Numbered from the stretch's first letter, positions 34,450 through 43,981 are shown. The stretch is DNA of 64,000 bases from Kineococcus rubinsiae (GCF_011839805.1 NZ_VWPY01000006.1:1-64000), one strand, 5' to 3'. A program made the numbers and translations. Notes: generated by a model from the sequence alone, not told the origin.

Positions 34450-34895
34450 CCGGCGTCCCGCTCTCGCCCCTGGTGGGCCCGGTCGGTGAGGTCGTCGTGG
34501 GCGCGGAACCGGTGGTCGTCGCGACGGGGGACCGGCCCACCGCCCGCGTGCGGGTGGAGAACACCTCCGAGTGGCCCGTCGTCATCACGTCGCACTTCCA
34601 CTTCTTCGAGGCCAACCGACGGCTGCGGTTCGACCGCGCCGCGGCCTTCGGCCTCCACCTGGACCTGCCCGCGGGGTCCTCCGCGCGCTTCGACCCGGGC
34701 GAGACGCGGGAGGTCGAGCTGGTCGGCTACGCCGGTGCGCGGGCGCTGCACGGGTTCAACGGCCTCACGAACGCCGTCCTCGGGACCGGCGAGGAGCTCG
34801 AGCGGCAGCGCGCCGCCGCCGTGGCCCGCGCCCGCGCGGCGGGTTTCCTCGACGTCCCCACCGACGACACCCCCACCGACGACACCGACCGCTGA
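34446..34895 (+). CDS. ureB: Urease beta subunit
   Basis: 149 residues. The beta-barrel core (VRVENTSEWPVVITSHFHFFEAN, FDRAAAFGLHLDLPAGSSARF, VELVGYAGARALHGFN) matches UreB. A C-terminal extension of about 35 residues with a repeated TDDTP is acidic and variable. Translationally coupled to ureA and 17 bases ahead of ureC. Confidence 0.92.
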   Translation: MTGVPLSPLVGPVGEVVVGAEPVVVATGDRPTARVRVENTSEWPVVITSHFHFFEANRRLRFDRAAAFGLHLDLPAGSSARFDPGETREVELVGYAGARALHGFNGLTNAVLGTGEELERQRAAAVARARAAGFLDVPTDDTPTDDTDR

Positions 34896-34912
34896 CGTCA
34901 GGAGCCCCGGCC

Positions 34913-36595
34913 GTGCCCGCACCGATGGACCGATCCGCGTACGCCCGCCTGTACGGCCCGACGACGGGCGACCGGATCCGGCTCGCCGACACGAACCTCG
35001 TCGCCGAGGTGGAGCGCGACGACACCGCCTACGGCGACGAACCCCTGTGGGGCTTCGGCAAGACGATCCGCGACAGCATGGGCTCGACGAGCCACCGCTC
35101 GTCGGACTCCACGATGGACCTCATCATCGCCAACGTCGTCGTGGTCGACGCGACCATCGGGATCGTCAAGACGAACATCGGCATCAAGGACGGCCGCATC
35201 GTCGGCGTCGGCCGCGCGGGGAACCCGGACACCACCGACGGCGTCGACCTCGTGGCGGGCGCGAACACCGGCTGGATCATGGGTGAGGGGATGATCGCCA
35301 CTCCCGGCACCGTCGACCCGCACGTGCACCTGGCCACCACGAGCCTCATCCCCGCGGCCCTGTCGGCCGGCACCACGACGATCGTCGGCATGGGCTACGG
35401 GCACGTCTCCGACATGGGCGTGAACCCGGAGTTCCACTTCCACCGCATGATCGAGGCGTGGGAGGGGTTCCCGCTGAACGTGGCGCTGCTCGCGCGGGGC
35501 AGCGCGTCGGACCGGTTCTCCCTCGAGCGCAACATCGAGATGGGCTGCGCTGGGCTGAAGGTGCACGAGGACACCGCGAGCTTCACGTCGGTGATCGACC
35601 AGGCCCTGACCATCGCCGACGAGTACGACGTGCCCGTGTGCGTGCACACCGACTCCAACCAGGAGGGCGGGGAGCTGGGGGACACGGTCGACGCCATCGG
35701 CGGCCGGACGATCCACGCGTACCACGTCGAGGGGCTCGGCGGCGGGCACCCGAACGTCCTGGAGCTGGCGGGGAACCCGGCGATCCTGGGCTCGTCGACG
35801 ACCCCGACGATCCCCTACTCGGTGAACACCTACGCCGAGTACGGCGAGATGAAGATGGCCGTGCACCGCATGCACCACGACCTCGAGGAGGACCGGGCGT
35901 CGCTGGCCTGGCGCGCCCGCGGCGGCACGGTCGCGGCCGAGTCGGTGCTGCACGACATGGGCGCCATCGCGATGATGTCGTCGGACGCCCAGGGCATGGG
36001 CCGGATCGCCGAGGTCTCGATCCGCACGTGGCAGATGGCGCACCGGATGAAGGAGGTCCTGGGTGCGGTGGGCGACAACGACAACGAGCGGATCCTGCGC
36101 TACGCCGCGAAGCTCACCATCAACCCGGCGATCGCCCAGGGCCTGCAGCACGAGGTGGGGTCGCTCACGGCCGGCAAGCTCGCCGACGTCGTGCTGTGGC
36201 GGCCGGAGTTCTTCGGCGTGAAGCCGCAGTTCGTCGTCAAGGGCGGCATGGTCGTCTGGGGCCCGGTCGGCCCCGGCAACGACTCCACGCGCCTCGGGCA
36301 GCCGCAGGTCTACCGCCCGATGTTCGGCGCGATGGGGACGGCCCCCGCCTCCCTGGGGGTCGCGTTCGTGTCGCAGGCCTCGCTGGACACGGGGCTGCGC
36401 ACCCGGCTGCCGGTGAAGCGGCGGTTCTCGGCGGTCCGGGACTCCCGGCACCTCACGAAGGCGGACTTCGTCCGCAACAACGCCTCCCCCGCGGTGCGGG
36501 TGGCCCCGGACAGCCTCGACGTCACCATCGACGGCCGCCCCGTGGACCTCGCCCCCGCGGAGGTCCTGCCGATGACGAACCGCTACTTCCTCTGA
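34913..36595 (+). CDS. ureC: Divergent urease alpha subunit
   Basis: 560 residues from GTG 34913 (AGGAG 8 bases upstream). Amidohydrolase fold with the nickel/carbamate residues kept: DPHVH (His-x-His), the Lys in GLKVHED, His in CVHTD, His in HAYHVEG and Asp in SSDAQGMGR. However, the flap Cys-His-His-Leu-Asp of standard UreC reads Val-His-Arg-Met-His here, so the mobile-flap cysteine is absent (the next His is kept). The usual TNATTCTPG loop is replaced by GYGHVSDMG. No ureD, E, F or G genes follow. It may be an atypical urease or act on another amide. Confidence 0.85.
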   Translation: MPAPMDRSAYARLYGPTTGDRIRLADTNLVAEVERDDTAYGDEPLWGFGKTIRDSMGSTSHRSSDSTMDLIIANVVVVDATIGIVKTNIGIKDGRIVGVGRAGNPDTTDGVDLVAGANTGWIMGEGMIATPGTVDPHVHLATTSLIPAALSAGTTTIVGMGYGHVSDMGVNPEFHFHRMIEAWEGFPLNVALLARGSASDRFSLERNIEMGCAGLKVHEDTASFTSVIDQALTIADEYDVPVCVHTDSNQEGGELGDTVDAIGGRTIHAYHVEGLGGGHPNVLELAGNPAILGSSTTPTIPYSVNTYAEYGEMKMAVHRMHHDLEEDRASLAWRARGGTVAAESVLHDMGAIAMMSSDAQGMGRIAEVSIRTWQMAHRMKEVLGAVGDNDNERILRYAAKLTINPAIAQGLQHEVGSLTAGKLADVVLWRPEFFGVKPQFVVKGGMVVWGPVGPGNDSTRLGQPQVYRPMFGAMGTAPASLGVAFVSQASLDTGLRTRLPVKRRFSAVRDSRHLTKADFVRNNASPAVRVAPDSLDVTIDGRPVDLAPAEVLPMTNRYFL

Positions 36596-36599
36596 CCGC

Positions 36600-37433
36600 T
36601 CAGGACGCGGTGGGCGCCGGCACCGTGAACGCCTCCCGGAAGCGCTGCAGCGCAAGATGGCTGTCGCCCTGCGCCCACGCCTCCAGCCCGACGGTCCCCC
36701 GGTAGCCGGTGGCGGCGAGGGCCGCGGCGACCGCCGGGTAGGCGATCTCCCCGGTGCCGGGTTCGCAGCGCCCGGGGACGTCGGCGACCTGCACCTCGCC
36801 GATCAGCCCCGCGCTGCCGCGCACGAGCTCGATGAGGTTCCCCTCGCCGATCTGCGCGTGGTAGAGGTCGAGGTTCATCCGCAGGTGGGGGCTGTCCACG
36901 GCGGCGACGAGGGCCCGGGTGTCCGCCGCGGAGGCGAACGGGGTGCCCGGGTGGTCGACCGCGGTGTTGAGGTTCTCCAGCGTGAACACCACGTCGTGGC
37001 GGCGGCCGAGCTCGGCCACGCGCTCCAGGGTGCGCGCGGCGGCGATCCACATCGGGCCCGTGACGAGCTCCACGGGCCGCACGGGCAGGCCCCGCTCGTC
37101 GAGGCCCGTGCCGTGCAGGTTGAGGTTCGGCGACCCGAGCCCGGCGGCGGCCTCGATGGACCGGGCGGCGCCGGCCAGCAGCCGGTCCGCGCCGTCGGGG
37201 TCGACGAGCTCGCCGTCGACGTAGCCCGTCATCGAGGTGAACGTGGCCCCGGTGGCGGCCAGGGCTGTCAGGTCCTTGCGCGTCCAGTCCCAGACCTCGA
37301 CCGCGAAACCCTGCTCGTGCAGGGTGCGCACCCGCTCGAGCAGCGGCAGGTCGAGCAGGACCATCTCGGCGCAGACGGCCAGGGTGAAGGCGTTGCCCGC
37401 CGTGCTCCCCGCCGCGTCGACCGGCGCGCTCAC
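36600..37433 (-). CDS. Xylose-isomerase-like TIM barrel protein (hydroxypyruvate isomerase type)
   Basis: 277 residues from GTG 37433, overlapping the oxidoreductase stop as GTGA. AP-endonuclease-2-like TIM barrel with metal-site candidates LENLN (Glu), MNLDLYHAQI (Asp, His) and GLEAW (Glu) of the hydroxypyruvate isomerase/IolI group. It pairs with the Gfo/Idh/MocA dehydrogenase as in inositol or sugar-acid catabolism. Second gene of a two-gene operon divergent from a LacI regulator. Confidence 0.85.
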   Translation of the reverse strand: MSAPVDAAGSTAGNAFTLAVCAEMVLLDLPLLERVRTLHEQGFAVEVWDWTRKDLTALAATGATFTSMTGYVDGELVDPDGADRLLAGAARSIEAAAGLGSPNLNLHGTGLDERGLPVRPVELVTGPMWIAAARTLERVAELGRRHDVVFTLENLNTAVDHPGTPFASAADTRALVAAVDSPHLRMNLDLYHAQIGEGNLIELVRGSAGLIGEVQVADVPGRCEPGTGEIAYPAVAAALAATGYRGTVGLEAWAQGDSHLALQRFREAFTVPAPTAS

Positions 37434-38464
37434 GGGGACTCCGCCGGGGCCACGGGTCCGCCCGTGCGAACCGACTCGATGCAGGCCATCGCGACGGCGA
37501 GGGCCCGGTGCGCGTCGCGGCCCCCGACCGCCGGTGCGCGTCCGCCGCGCACGGCGGCGGCGAACTCCGCGAGCTCGGCGGTGTAGGCGTCGCCGAACAG
37601 CTCCACGTCCGAGCGCACGGTCGCGGCGTGCGAGCCGGTGGCGTCGTGGCGCACCACGGACGTGCTCGCCGTCGTGCCGATGGTGAGCATCCCCGCCGAG
37701 CCGAACACCTCGCCCCGCACGTCGTAGCCGTAGGCCGCGGAGAAGCTGGCCTCCGCGGTCGCGATGGCGCCGTTGTCGAAGCGGATCGTCACCACGGCGG
37801 TGTCCAGCAGGCCCGCGTCGCGGAACCCCGGGGCGACGAGGGCGTCGGCGACGGCGTACACCGAGACGGGACGCGCGCCCGGGTTCATCCACAGCAGGGT
37901 GTCGAAGTCGTGGATGAGCGTCAGCCGGAACACCGCCCACGGCGGGACCCGGGTGGGGTCGGCCAGCCCGGGGTCGCGGGTGACGGAGCGCAGCAGCTGC
38001 GGGACGCCGATCGCCCCGGCCTCGACCTGGGCCCGCGCCGCGGCGAAGGAGCGGTCGAAGCGGCGGTTGAACCCGACCTGGAACACGACCCCGGCCGCGT
38101 CGGTCGCCGCGATCCCGCGCTCGACGTCGGCGAGGTCCATGCCGGCGGGCTTCTCGCAGAACACGCCCTTGCCGGCGGCGGCCGCGGCCACGACGAGGTC
38201 GGCGTGGGCCTCGGTGCTGGCGGTGATGACGACCGCCTCCACGTCGGGGTCGGCCAGCAGGTCGTCGACGCCGGCCGCCGCCCGCGCGCCCAGGGGTGCG
38301 GCGAGCGCCTCGGCGGCCCCGGGGCGCGGATCGGCCACCGCGACCAGGCGGGCCCCGGGCACCCGCGTCGCGAGCAGACCCGCGTGCGAGGCGCCGATGC
38401 GGCCGGCCCCGATGAGCCCCACCCCCACGCCCCGCCCGCTCGTGCCGGTCCCGACGTGCGCCAT
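37430..38464 (-). CDS. Gfo/Idh/MocA oxidoreductase (inositol 2-dehydrogenase-like)
   Basis: 344 residues. An N-terminal Rossmann fold with VGLIGAGRIGASHA and the family's CEKPAGMD lysine motif; FNRRFDRSF and the HDFDTLLWMN motif (Asp/His for substrate) follow. This pattern fits myo-inositol or related sugar dehydrogenases. Start 38464 lies just after the twin operators, consistent with LacI control. Confidence 0.88.
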   Translation of the reverse strand: MAHVGTGTSGRGVGVGLIGAGRIGASHAGLLATRVPGARLVAVADPRPGAAEALAAPLGARAAAGVDDLLADPDVEAVVITASTEAHADLVVAAAAAGKGVFCEKPAGMDLADVERGIAATDAAGVVFQVGFNRRFDRSFAAARAQVEAGAIGVPQLLRSVTRDPGLADPTRVPPWAVFRLTLIHDFDTLLWMNPGARPVSVYAVADALVAPGFRDAGLLDTAVVTIRFDNGAIATAEASFSAAYGYDVRGEVFGSAGMLTIGTTASTSVVRHDATGSHAATVRSDVELFGDAYTAELAEFAAAVRGGRAPAVGGRDAHRALAVAMACIESVRTGGPVAPAESP

Positions 38465-38480
38465 GGTTCTCCCCTCGGCC

Positions 38481-38510
38481 CTAGACCGTTCTAGGGCTAG
38501 ACCGCTCTAG
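38481..38510. promoter_or_regulatory. Twin LacI-family operators
   Basis: Two near-identical 14-mers, CTAGACCGTTCTAG (38481-38494) and CTAGACCGCTCTAG (38497-38510), have symmetric arms CTAGA/TCTAG around a 4-base centre. They are 16 bases apart, between the divergent oxidoreductase operon and the lacI-type gene. The placement suggests that the adjacent regulator binds both and controls both directions. Confidence 0.75.
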
Positions 38511-38597
38511 GGTGCAGTGCGGGCGGGAGTCCGTCAAGGTCGGGGGTGGGAGCGGGCCGGTCCCTAGGATGGCCGCCGGCCGACGAGGGGGGTGCGC

Positions 38598-39620
38598 GTG
38601 TCCGAGAGGTCCCGGCCGGTGACGATCGCCGACGTCGCCGCCCTGGCCGGTGTCTCGCGCGCGCTGGTCTCGATCGTCCTGCGCGGGGTGCCCGGTGCGA
38701 GCCCCGCGAACCGGGAGAAGGTGCTGCGGGCCGCCGCGGAGCTCGACTACCACCCCGACCAGCGAGCCCGGCTGCTCGGCGCCGCCCGCAGCCGGACCCT
38801 GGGGGTCGTGCACGACCTGCGCCGGGCGTACCAGGGCGAGGTCGTCGAGGCGCTGTACGCGTCGGTGCTCGACGGTGCGGCGGGCGGTGACGGCTGGAGG
38901 CTCGTGCTGGAGCCCACGGGGTCCCGGCGCCCCGAGGCCGTGGCGCTCCAGGCCCTGCTCGACCAGCGCTGCGAGGCCGTCGTCCTCGTCGGCCCGACGT
39001 CGGCCAAGGCCCAGCTGGCGAGCCTCGCGGCCCGGGTGCCGGTCGTCGTGCTCACCCGGGCGGTGCGCGGGCTGGACGTCGACGTGGTCCGCACCGACGA
39101 CGAGGCCGGGGCCCGGCTGGCCACCGAGCACCTCCTGGCCCTGGGGCACACCCGCATCGCCCACCTGCACGGCGGCCGGGCGCCGGGGGCGGCCGAGCGG
39201 CGCGCGGGCTACGGCGCCGCCCTGCGCCGGGCGGGGCTGGCGCCGGAGCTCGTGGCGGGGGGCCCGACCGAGTCCGACGGCGAGTCCGCGGCTCCCCGGC
39301 TCCTGCGCCCCGGCGGGCCCACGGCCGTCCTCGCCTTCAACGACGCCTGCGCGGTCGGGCTGCTCGCCGCCGCCCGTGCCGGGGGTGCGGCGGTGCCGCG
39401 CGACCTCTCGATCGTCGGCTTCGACGACAGCGCGGCGGCCGCGCTGTCCGCCGTCGCCCTCACCACCGTCGGGCAGGACGCCGCGGCCCTGGCCGCGCAC
39501 GCCGTGCGCCGGGCGGTGGCCCGCGCGGAGGACCCGCGGCTGCCCGCCTCGGAGACGGTCGTCCCCCCGCACCTGGTGGCGCGGCGGACCAGCGCCGCCC
39601 CGGGAGCCTCCGCCGGGTGA
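38598..39620 (+). CDS. LacI-family transcriptional regulator
   Basis: 340 residues. The HTH domain VTIADVAALAGVSRALVSIVL (residues 8 to 28), read as two parts, and the hinge DYHPDQRARLL are typical, followed by a periplasmic-binding-like effector domain (about 65-330) ending in IVGFDD. It probably senses a sugar or inositol-type ligand and represses the divergent operon through the twin operators. GTG 38598 is chosen because GAGGGGGG is well spaced; GTG 38592 is also possible. Confidence 0.9.
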   Translation: MSERSRPVTIADVAALAGVSRALVSIVLRGVPGASPANREKVLRAAAELDYHPDQRARLLGAARSRTLGVVHDLRRAYQGEVVEALYASVLDGAAGGDGWRLVLEPTGSRRPEAVALQALLDQRCEAVVLVGPTSAKAQLASLAARVPVVVLTRAVRGLDVDVVRTDDEAGARLATEHLLALGHTRIAHLHGGRAPGAAERRAGYGAALRRAGLAPELVAGGPTESDGESAAPRLLRPGGPTAVLAFNDACAVGLLAAARAGGAAVPRDLSIVGFDDSAAAALSAVALTTVGQDAAALAAHAVRRAVARAEDPRLPASETVVPPHLVARRTSAAPGASAG

Positions 39621-39782
39621 GTCCGGGTCCCTGGGAGGACACGGCATCCACTGGCGGGTGATCGAGGGCTTGACGCCCCGCGGTGGTGGTCGAGGACGGA
39701 CACCGCAGCAGGTGGCCGACGCACTTCGGGCGACGCCGCGGGTGCCTTGCGCGCCCGGGCCTCCCGCCCCCACGCTGCGCTC

Positions 39783-41393
39783 GTGGACGAAGCGACGCAG
39801 GACGCGTGGACCGGGACCGTGCGGGCGGGGTACGCGGGGACGGGGCCGGCCATCGAGCTCGGCGCCCTGCTCACCGGCGACCCGGGGTCACCGACCGCGG
39901 TGCCGGACGCTGCCGTGCGGTTGCCGCTGTCGACCCTCAACCGGCACGGGCTGGTCGCGGGGGCCACCGGGACAGGTAAGACGAAGACGCTGCAGCTGAT
40001 GGCCGAGCAGCTCTCCGCGCAGGGGGTCCCGGTGTTCCTGGCCGACGTCAAGGGCGACCTGTCCGGCATCGCGGTGGCCGGCGCGGACTCGCCCCGGGTG
40101 CGCGAGCGCGCCGCGACGGTGGGCCAGGAGTGGGCGCCCTTCGCGGCCCCCGTCGAGCTGCTGGCCCTGGGCGGCCGCGGCACGGGGGTGCCGGTCCGGG
40201 CCAGCGTGACGTCCTTCGGGCCCCTGCTGCTGGCCAAGGTGCTGGGCCTGAACGACGTCCAGACGTCCTCCCTGCAGCTGATCTTCCACTGGGCCGACAC
40301 CCGGGGGCTGGCCCTGCTGGACCTGCCCGACCTGCGCGCCGTGGTCACCCACCTGACCTCCGACGAGGGCCGGGCCGAGCTGCGGGAGCTGGGCGGGCTG
40401 TCCCGGTCCACGGCCGGGGTGGTCCTGCGCGAGCTGGTGGCCTTCTCGGCCGGCGGGGCGGACGCGTTCTTCGGTGAACCCGAGCTCGACACCCACGACC
40501 TGCTGAGGGTCGCCCCCGACGGGCGCGGGGTGGTGAGCTGCCTGGAGCTGGCCGGGGTCGTGCAGCAGCCCCGGGTGTTCTCCGCGTTCCTCATGTGGCT
40601 GCTGGCCGACCTGTTCGCCGACCTGCCCGAGGTCGGGGACGTGGAGAAGCCGAAGCTGGTGTTCTTCTTCGACGAGGCCCACCTGCTGTTCGCCGACGCC
40701 TCCGACGACTTCCTCGAGCAGGTCACCCAGACCGTGCGGCTCATCCGGTCCAAGGGGGTCGGGGTGTTCTTCGTGACCCAGGTGCCCGCCGACGTCCACC
40801 CCGCGGTGCTCGCCCAGCTGGGGAACCGGGTCCAGCACGCGCTGCGCGCGTACACCCCCGGCGACGCGAAGGCGTTGCGGGCCGCGGCGTCGACGTTCCC
40901 CAGATCGCCGTACGACCTGGAGGAGCTGCTCACCGGGCTGGGCACCGGCGAGGCGGTGGTGACGGTGCTGTCCGAGCGGGGGGCGCCGACGCCGGTGGCG
41001 TGGACGCGGCTGCGCGCCCCCGGGTCCCTCATGGCCCCGGCCCCGGCCGCGACGGCCGACGCCCTCGTGACCGCCTCCCCGCTGCAGGCGCGGTACGGCA
41101 CGGCGGTGGACCGGGAGTCGGCCCGGGAACTGCTGGCGGCCGAGGTCACCGGGGCCCCGACCCCCGCGACGCCCGCCCCCGCGACGCCCGCCCCCGAGCG
41201 GCCCGCCCCCGAGACCCGCCGCCGCGCACCGGACCCCGAGCGACACCGCCGCGCACCGGACCCCGAGCCCTCGGTGGTGGAGTCGGTGGTGCGGTCGTCG
41301 GCGTTCCGGTCCTTCCTGCGCTCGGCGGCCTCGGCGGTCGGCCGCGAGATCGTCCGCGGGGCGATGGGGACGTCGACGAAGCGGCGACGCTGA
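39783..41393 (+). CDS. HerA-like DUF853 ATPase (YjgR family)
   Basis: 536 residues from GTG 39783, where homologues begin. Walker A GATGTGKTKT lies at about 60-69 and Walker B KLVFFFDEAHLLF near 295-307. DVKGDLSGIA, LRELV and FVTQVPADVHP are DUF853 hallmarks. The C-terminal 70 residues are Ala/Thr/Pro-rich with a repeated RRAPDPE. The biological role of this family is unclear; it resembles hexameric DNA translocases. Start is moderately certain as no strong ribosome site is seen. Confidence 0.87.
   Translation: MDEATQDAWTGTVRAGYAGTGPAIELGALLTGDPGSPTAVPDAAVRLPLSTLNRHGLVAGATGTGKTKTLQLMAEQLSAQGVPVFLADVKGDLSGIAVAGADSPRVRERAATVGQEWAPFAAPVELLALGGRGTGVPVRASVTSFGPLLLAKVLGLNDVQTSSLQLIFHWADTRGLALLDLPDLRAVVTHLTSDEGRAELRELGGLSRSTAGVVLRELVAFSAGGADAFFGEPELDTHDLLRVAPDGRGVVSCLELAGVVQQPRVFSAFLMWLLADLFADLPEVGDVEKPKLVFFFDEAHLLFADASDDFLEQVTQTVRLIRSKGVGVFFVTQVPADVHPAVLAQLGNRVQHALRAYTPGDAKALRAAASTFPRSPYDLEELLTGLGTGEAVVTVLSERGAPTPVAWTRLRAPGSLMAPAPAATADALVTASPLQARYGTAVDRESARELLAAEVTGAPTPATPAPATPAPERPAPETRRRAPDPERHRRAPDPEPSVVESVVRSSAFRSFLRSAASAVGREIVRGAMGTSTKRRR
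41221..41268 (+). repeat. 27-bp direct repeat inside the DUF853 gene
   Basis: Two copies starting at 41221 and 41248 share 21 identical bases and encode RRAPDPER/RRAPDPEP in the disordered tail. The 27-base period keeps the frame. Confidence 0.75.
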
Positions 41394-41478
41394 CCTGGAT
41401 GCGTACCGCAGATGCTCCAGGACGCAGCACCGCGCGACGGTGGCTACGCGCCGAGTCGGCGAGGAGGTGCTGCAGGCT

Positions 41479-43074
41479 CTAGACGCGGAACTTCGCGGTC
41501 GCGGTGCGCAGCGTCGCGGCCAGCTCCTCGACCTCGGCGACCACGGCGGCGCTCTCGTCGGCGCGGCTGCTGGTGTCGGCCACGGCACCAGAGAGGGTGC
41601 CGAGGTCGGCGGCCACGTCGCGGGAGGTGGAGGCGGCCGTGGCGATGCGGCGGTTCATCTCGTCGCTCGTCGCGCTCTGCTCCTCGGCGGCGGCGGCGAT
41701 CGTGCCCTGGTACTCCGTCATGCGGGCGACGATCTCGCTGATGTCGGCGATGGCCGCGCCGGCGCCGTGGCTGTCGGCCTGCAGGACGGTGACCGTGCGG
41801 GTGATGTTCTCGGTGGCCGCGGCCGTCTCCTGCGCGAGCGCCTTGACCTCGGCGGCGACGACGGCGAAGCCCTTGCCCATCTCCCCGGCCCGCGCGGCCT
41901 CGATGGTCGCGTTCAGCGCCAGCAGGTTCGTCTGCGCGGCGATGGAGGCGATGACCCCGACGACGTCGCCGATCTCGCGGCTGGACGCGGACAGCTGCTG
42001 CATGGTCGCGGACGTGGCCCCGGCGACCTGCACGGCCTCGTCGGCGACGGTGGCCGACGTGGTCGCGCTGCGGGAGATCTCGGCGATGGCGGCGGCCATC
42101 TGCTCGCTGGAGGTGGCCAGCGACGCGACGGCGCCCGAGACGACGCCGGCGCCGTGCGTCGCCGAGGCCGACAGCCCGTCCGAGAGGGAGGCCGCGGAGG
42201 CGATGCCGGTCGACGACGTGCGCAGCCGCACGGTGGCGCCGCCGAGCTGGTCGGCGGCGGTGGTGATGTCGCGGACGAGGGTGCTCAGCGCGGCGCCGGC
42301 CTGGTCGAGGGCGGTGCCCATCCGGCCGACCTCGTCGGTGGTGTCGAGCCCGGCGCTGACCGTGAGGTCGCCCGCGGCGAACCCGGTCAGCGCGGCCGAG
42401 ACCCGCCCCAGCGGGCGGGTGACGCTGCGCGAGACCAGGCGGGCCAGGACGAGGACCGCGAGCGCGGCGGCGAGGCCGGCGACCGCGATGAGCCGCAGGC
42501 CGTGGTCGCGGGCGCGGGTGACGGCGGTCTGCTGCTCGGTGGCCTGCGCCTGCACGGCGTCGGCGACCGGCGGCAGCAGGTCCTCGACGGTGGTGAAGCG
42601 CTGCAGGAAGGCGGGGTACTGCGCGAGCGCGGCGGCGGGGTCGGCACCGCTGAGGGCGGCGAGGCGCTGCCCGTCGCCGACGTAGTCGGCCACGGCCGGG
42701 GCGGCCTCCCGGCTCGCCGCCTCGACGGCCGGGCCGAGGTCGGCCGCGGACACCTCCGCGAGCCGCCCGGTGATGGCGTCCGCGGCGTCGGCGACCCCCG
42801 CGACGGCCTCGTCGTGCGCCGGGCCGGTGGGGAAGAGCAGGGACTGCAGGATCGCTCCGCGCAGCGCGTCGTGCGCCATGTCCGCCTCCAGCGTCGCGCG
42901 GACGGCGACGCTCGAGCGGTTGAGCTCGCGCGTGGCGGTGTCGGCCGTGCGCAGCGACGTCGCGCCCACGCCGGCGAGCACGGCGAGCCCGACGAGCGCG
43001 GTCGCCGAGGACACGGCGAGCTTGCGCCCGAGGGGGAGGTCCGCCCACCGGCGGGGTGGTGCGGTTGTTCCCAT
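41479..43074 (-). CDS. Methyl-accepting chemotaxis protein
   Basis: 531 residues. TM1 lies at about 20-42, an extracytoplasmic helical sensor of about 145 residues follows, TM2 is at about 190-212, then a HAMP domain (about 213-266) and a long helical signalling domain. The hairpin tip [20 protein letters not shown] (20 residues) and the following GKGFAVVA block are the receptor signature that docks CheA and CheW. There is no C-terminal CheR-binding pentapeptide. It is the only chemoreceptor in the window and stands apart from the che operons. Confidence 0.93.
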   Translation of the reverse strand: MGTTAPPRRWADLPLGRKLAVSSATALVGLAVLAGVGATSLRTADTATRELNRSSVAVRATLEADMAHDALRGAILQSLLFPTGPAHDEAVAGVADAADAITGRLAEVSAADLGPAVEAASREAAPAVADYVGDGQRLAALSGADPAAALAQYPAFLQRFTTVEDLLPPVADAVQAQATEQQTAVTRARDHGLRLIAVAGLAAALAVLVLARLVSRSVTRPLGRVSAALTGFAAGDLTVSAGLDTTDEVGRMGTALDQAGAALSTLVRDITTAADQLGGATVRLRTSSTGIASAASLSDGLSASATHGAGVVSGAVASLATSSEQMAAAIAEISRSATTSATVADEAVQVAGATSATMQQLSASSREIGDVVGVIASIAAQTNLLALNATIEAARAGEMGKGFAVVAAEVKALAQETAAATENITRTVTVLQADSHGAGAAIADISEIVARMTEYQGTIAAAAEEQSATSDEMNRRIATAASTSRDVAADLGTLSGAVADTSSRADESAAVVAEVEELAATLRTATAKFRV

Positions 43075-43185
43075 GCCTGATCATCGGCACGCCGGGCCGC
43101 CGGCTGTACGGGTGGGCGCGTCCCCGGGGGTCCGCGGCGGGGCCGGCGTCGGCTCCACCCACCCCGGGCGGCCGCCGAGGGGCCG

Positions 43186-43203
43186 AGAAGATCTAGAAGA
43201 TTC
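43186..43203 (+). promoter_or_regulatory. AGAAGATCT / AGAAGATTC direct repeat upstream of the signal peptidase operon
   Basis: Two 9-mers sharing AGAAGAT sit head to tail 80-97 bases before the GTG at 43283. This AT-rich spot stands out in a GC-rich intergenic region of 208 bases. It could be a regulator site; no promoter hexamers are certain. Confidence 0.35.
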
Positions 43204-43282
43204 GTGGAACCGGGGCTCAAGCTCCCGGCCCGGGAGCCGATCACCCCCTGGAAGAGGTCCGCCGTCGGGAAGGAGTGAGGTC

Positions 43283-43981
43283 GTGGTCACCAGCAGCACA
43301 CGTGCCGTGGACCCCCACCGGGGAAGGGGGAGCAGCACGAGCCGGCGCCGCTCCCTGAGGGGCCTGGTCTCCAGCCTGGGCCTGCTCCTGGCCGCCGGCG
43401 TCCTGGTGGCCCACTTCAGCGTGGGCCTCACCGTGCGGACCGTCCTCAGCGGCAGCATGAGCCCCGCCATCGAGGCGGGCGACCGGGTCCTCACCCTGAA
43501 CACCGAACCGCAGCGCATCCACCGCGGTGAGGTGGTGCTCGTCAACACCCCCGACATGACGGCCCCCCTCGCCCACCGGGTCCACGACGTGCGGATGATC
43601 GCCGACGCCGTGTCCGTGCGGACGAAGGGCGACGCCAACGCCAGCCCCGACGAGTGGACGAACCTGCTGCCGGGTGCGGAGGTGCCCGTGGTGGTGGCGG
43701 TGCTCCCGGCCGCGGTCCCCGGCATCCCGAGCACCTGGGGGAGCGGCCCCAAGGTGCTGCTCGTCCTCCTGCTGGGTCTCGGCGTGACCGCGACCATGGT
43801 CGTCCCGCAGTGGCGGCGACGGCCCTGCGACTGCGACGAGTGCACCGCTCCCGCCGCGTCCCCGTGCCCCTCGTGCGGCGACACCGCCGCGCCGCAGGGC
43901 CGGCTGGTCGGCGCGACGAGCGCCCCCGACAGCTCCCCCCACGACACCCCCACCGCGACGAAGGACGAGGTCACACGATGA
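43283..43981 (+). CDS. SipW-type signal peptidase I with Cys-rich tail
   Basis: 232 residues from GTG 43283 (AAGGAG upstream). TM1 at about 28-52 is followed by the serine motif SGSMSPAIEAGD (about 57-68). LAHRVHD carries the His that replaces Lys in ER-type/SipW peptidases, and RTKGDAN supplies the third box. TM2 lies at about 153-172. The cytoplasmic end has six Cys in CDCDEC and CPSC pairs, which SipW enzymes normally lack. It would release the signal peptide of the next gene product. The end overlaps the next start as ATGA. Confidence 0.87.
   Translation: MVTSSTRAVDPHRGRGSSTSRRRSLRGLVSSLGLLLAAGVLVAHFSVGLTVRTVLSGSMSPAIEAGDRVLTLNTEPQRIHRGEVVLVNTPDMTAPLAHRVHDVRMIADAVSVRTKGDANASPDEWTNLLPGAEVPVVVAVLPAAVPGIPSTWGSGPKVLLVLLLGLGVTATMVVPQWRRRPCDCDECTAPAASPCPSCGDTAAPQGRLVGATSAPDSSPHDTPTATKDEVTR

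Noticed and set aside
34898-36655. 585-codon minus-strand frame opposite ureC
   Set aside because: It is antisense to a well-supported urease alpha gene and has a shadow composition.
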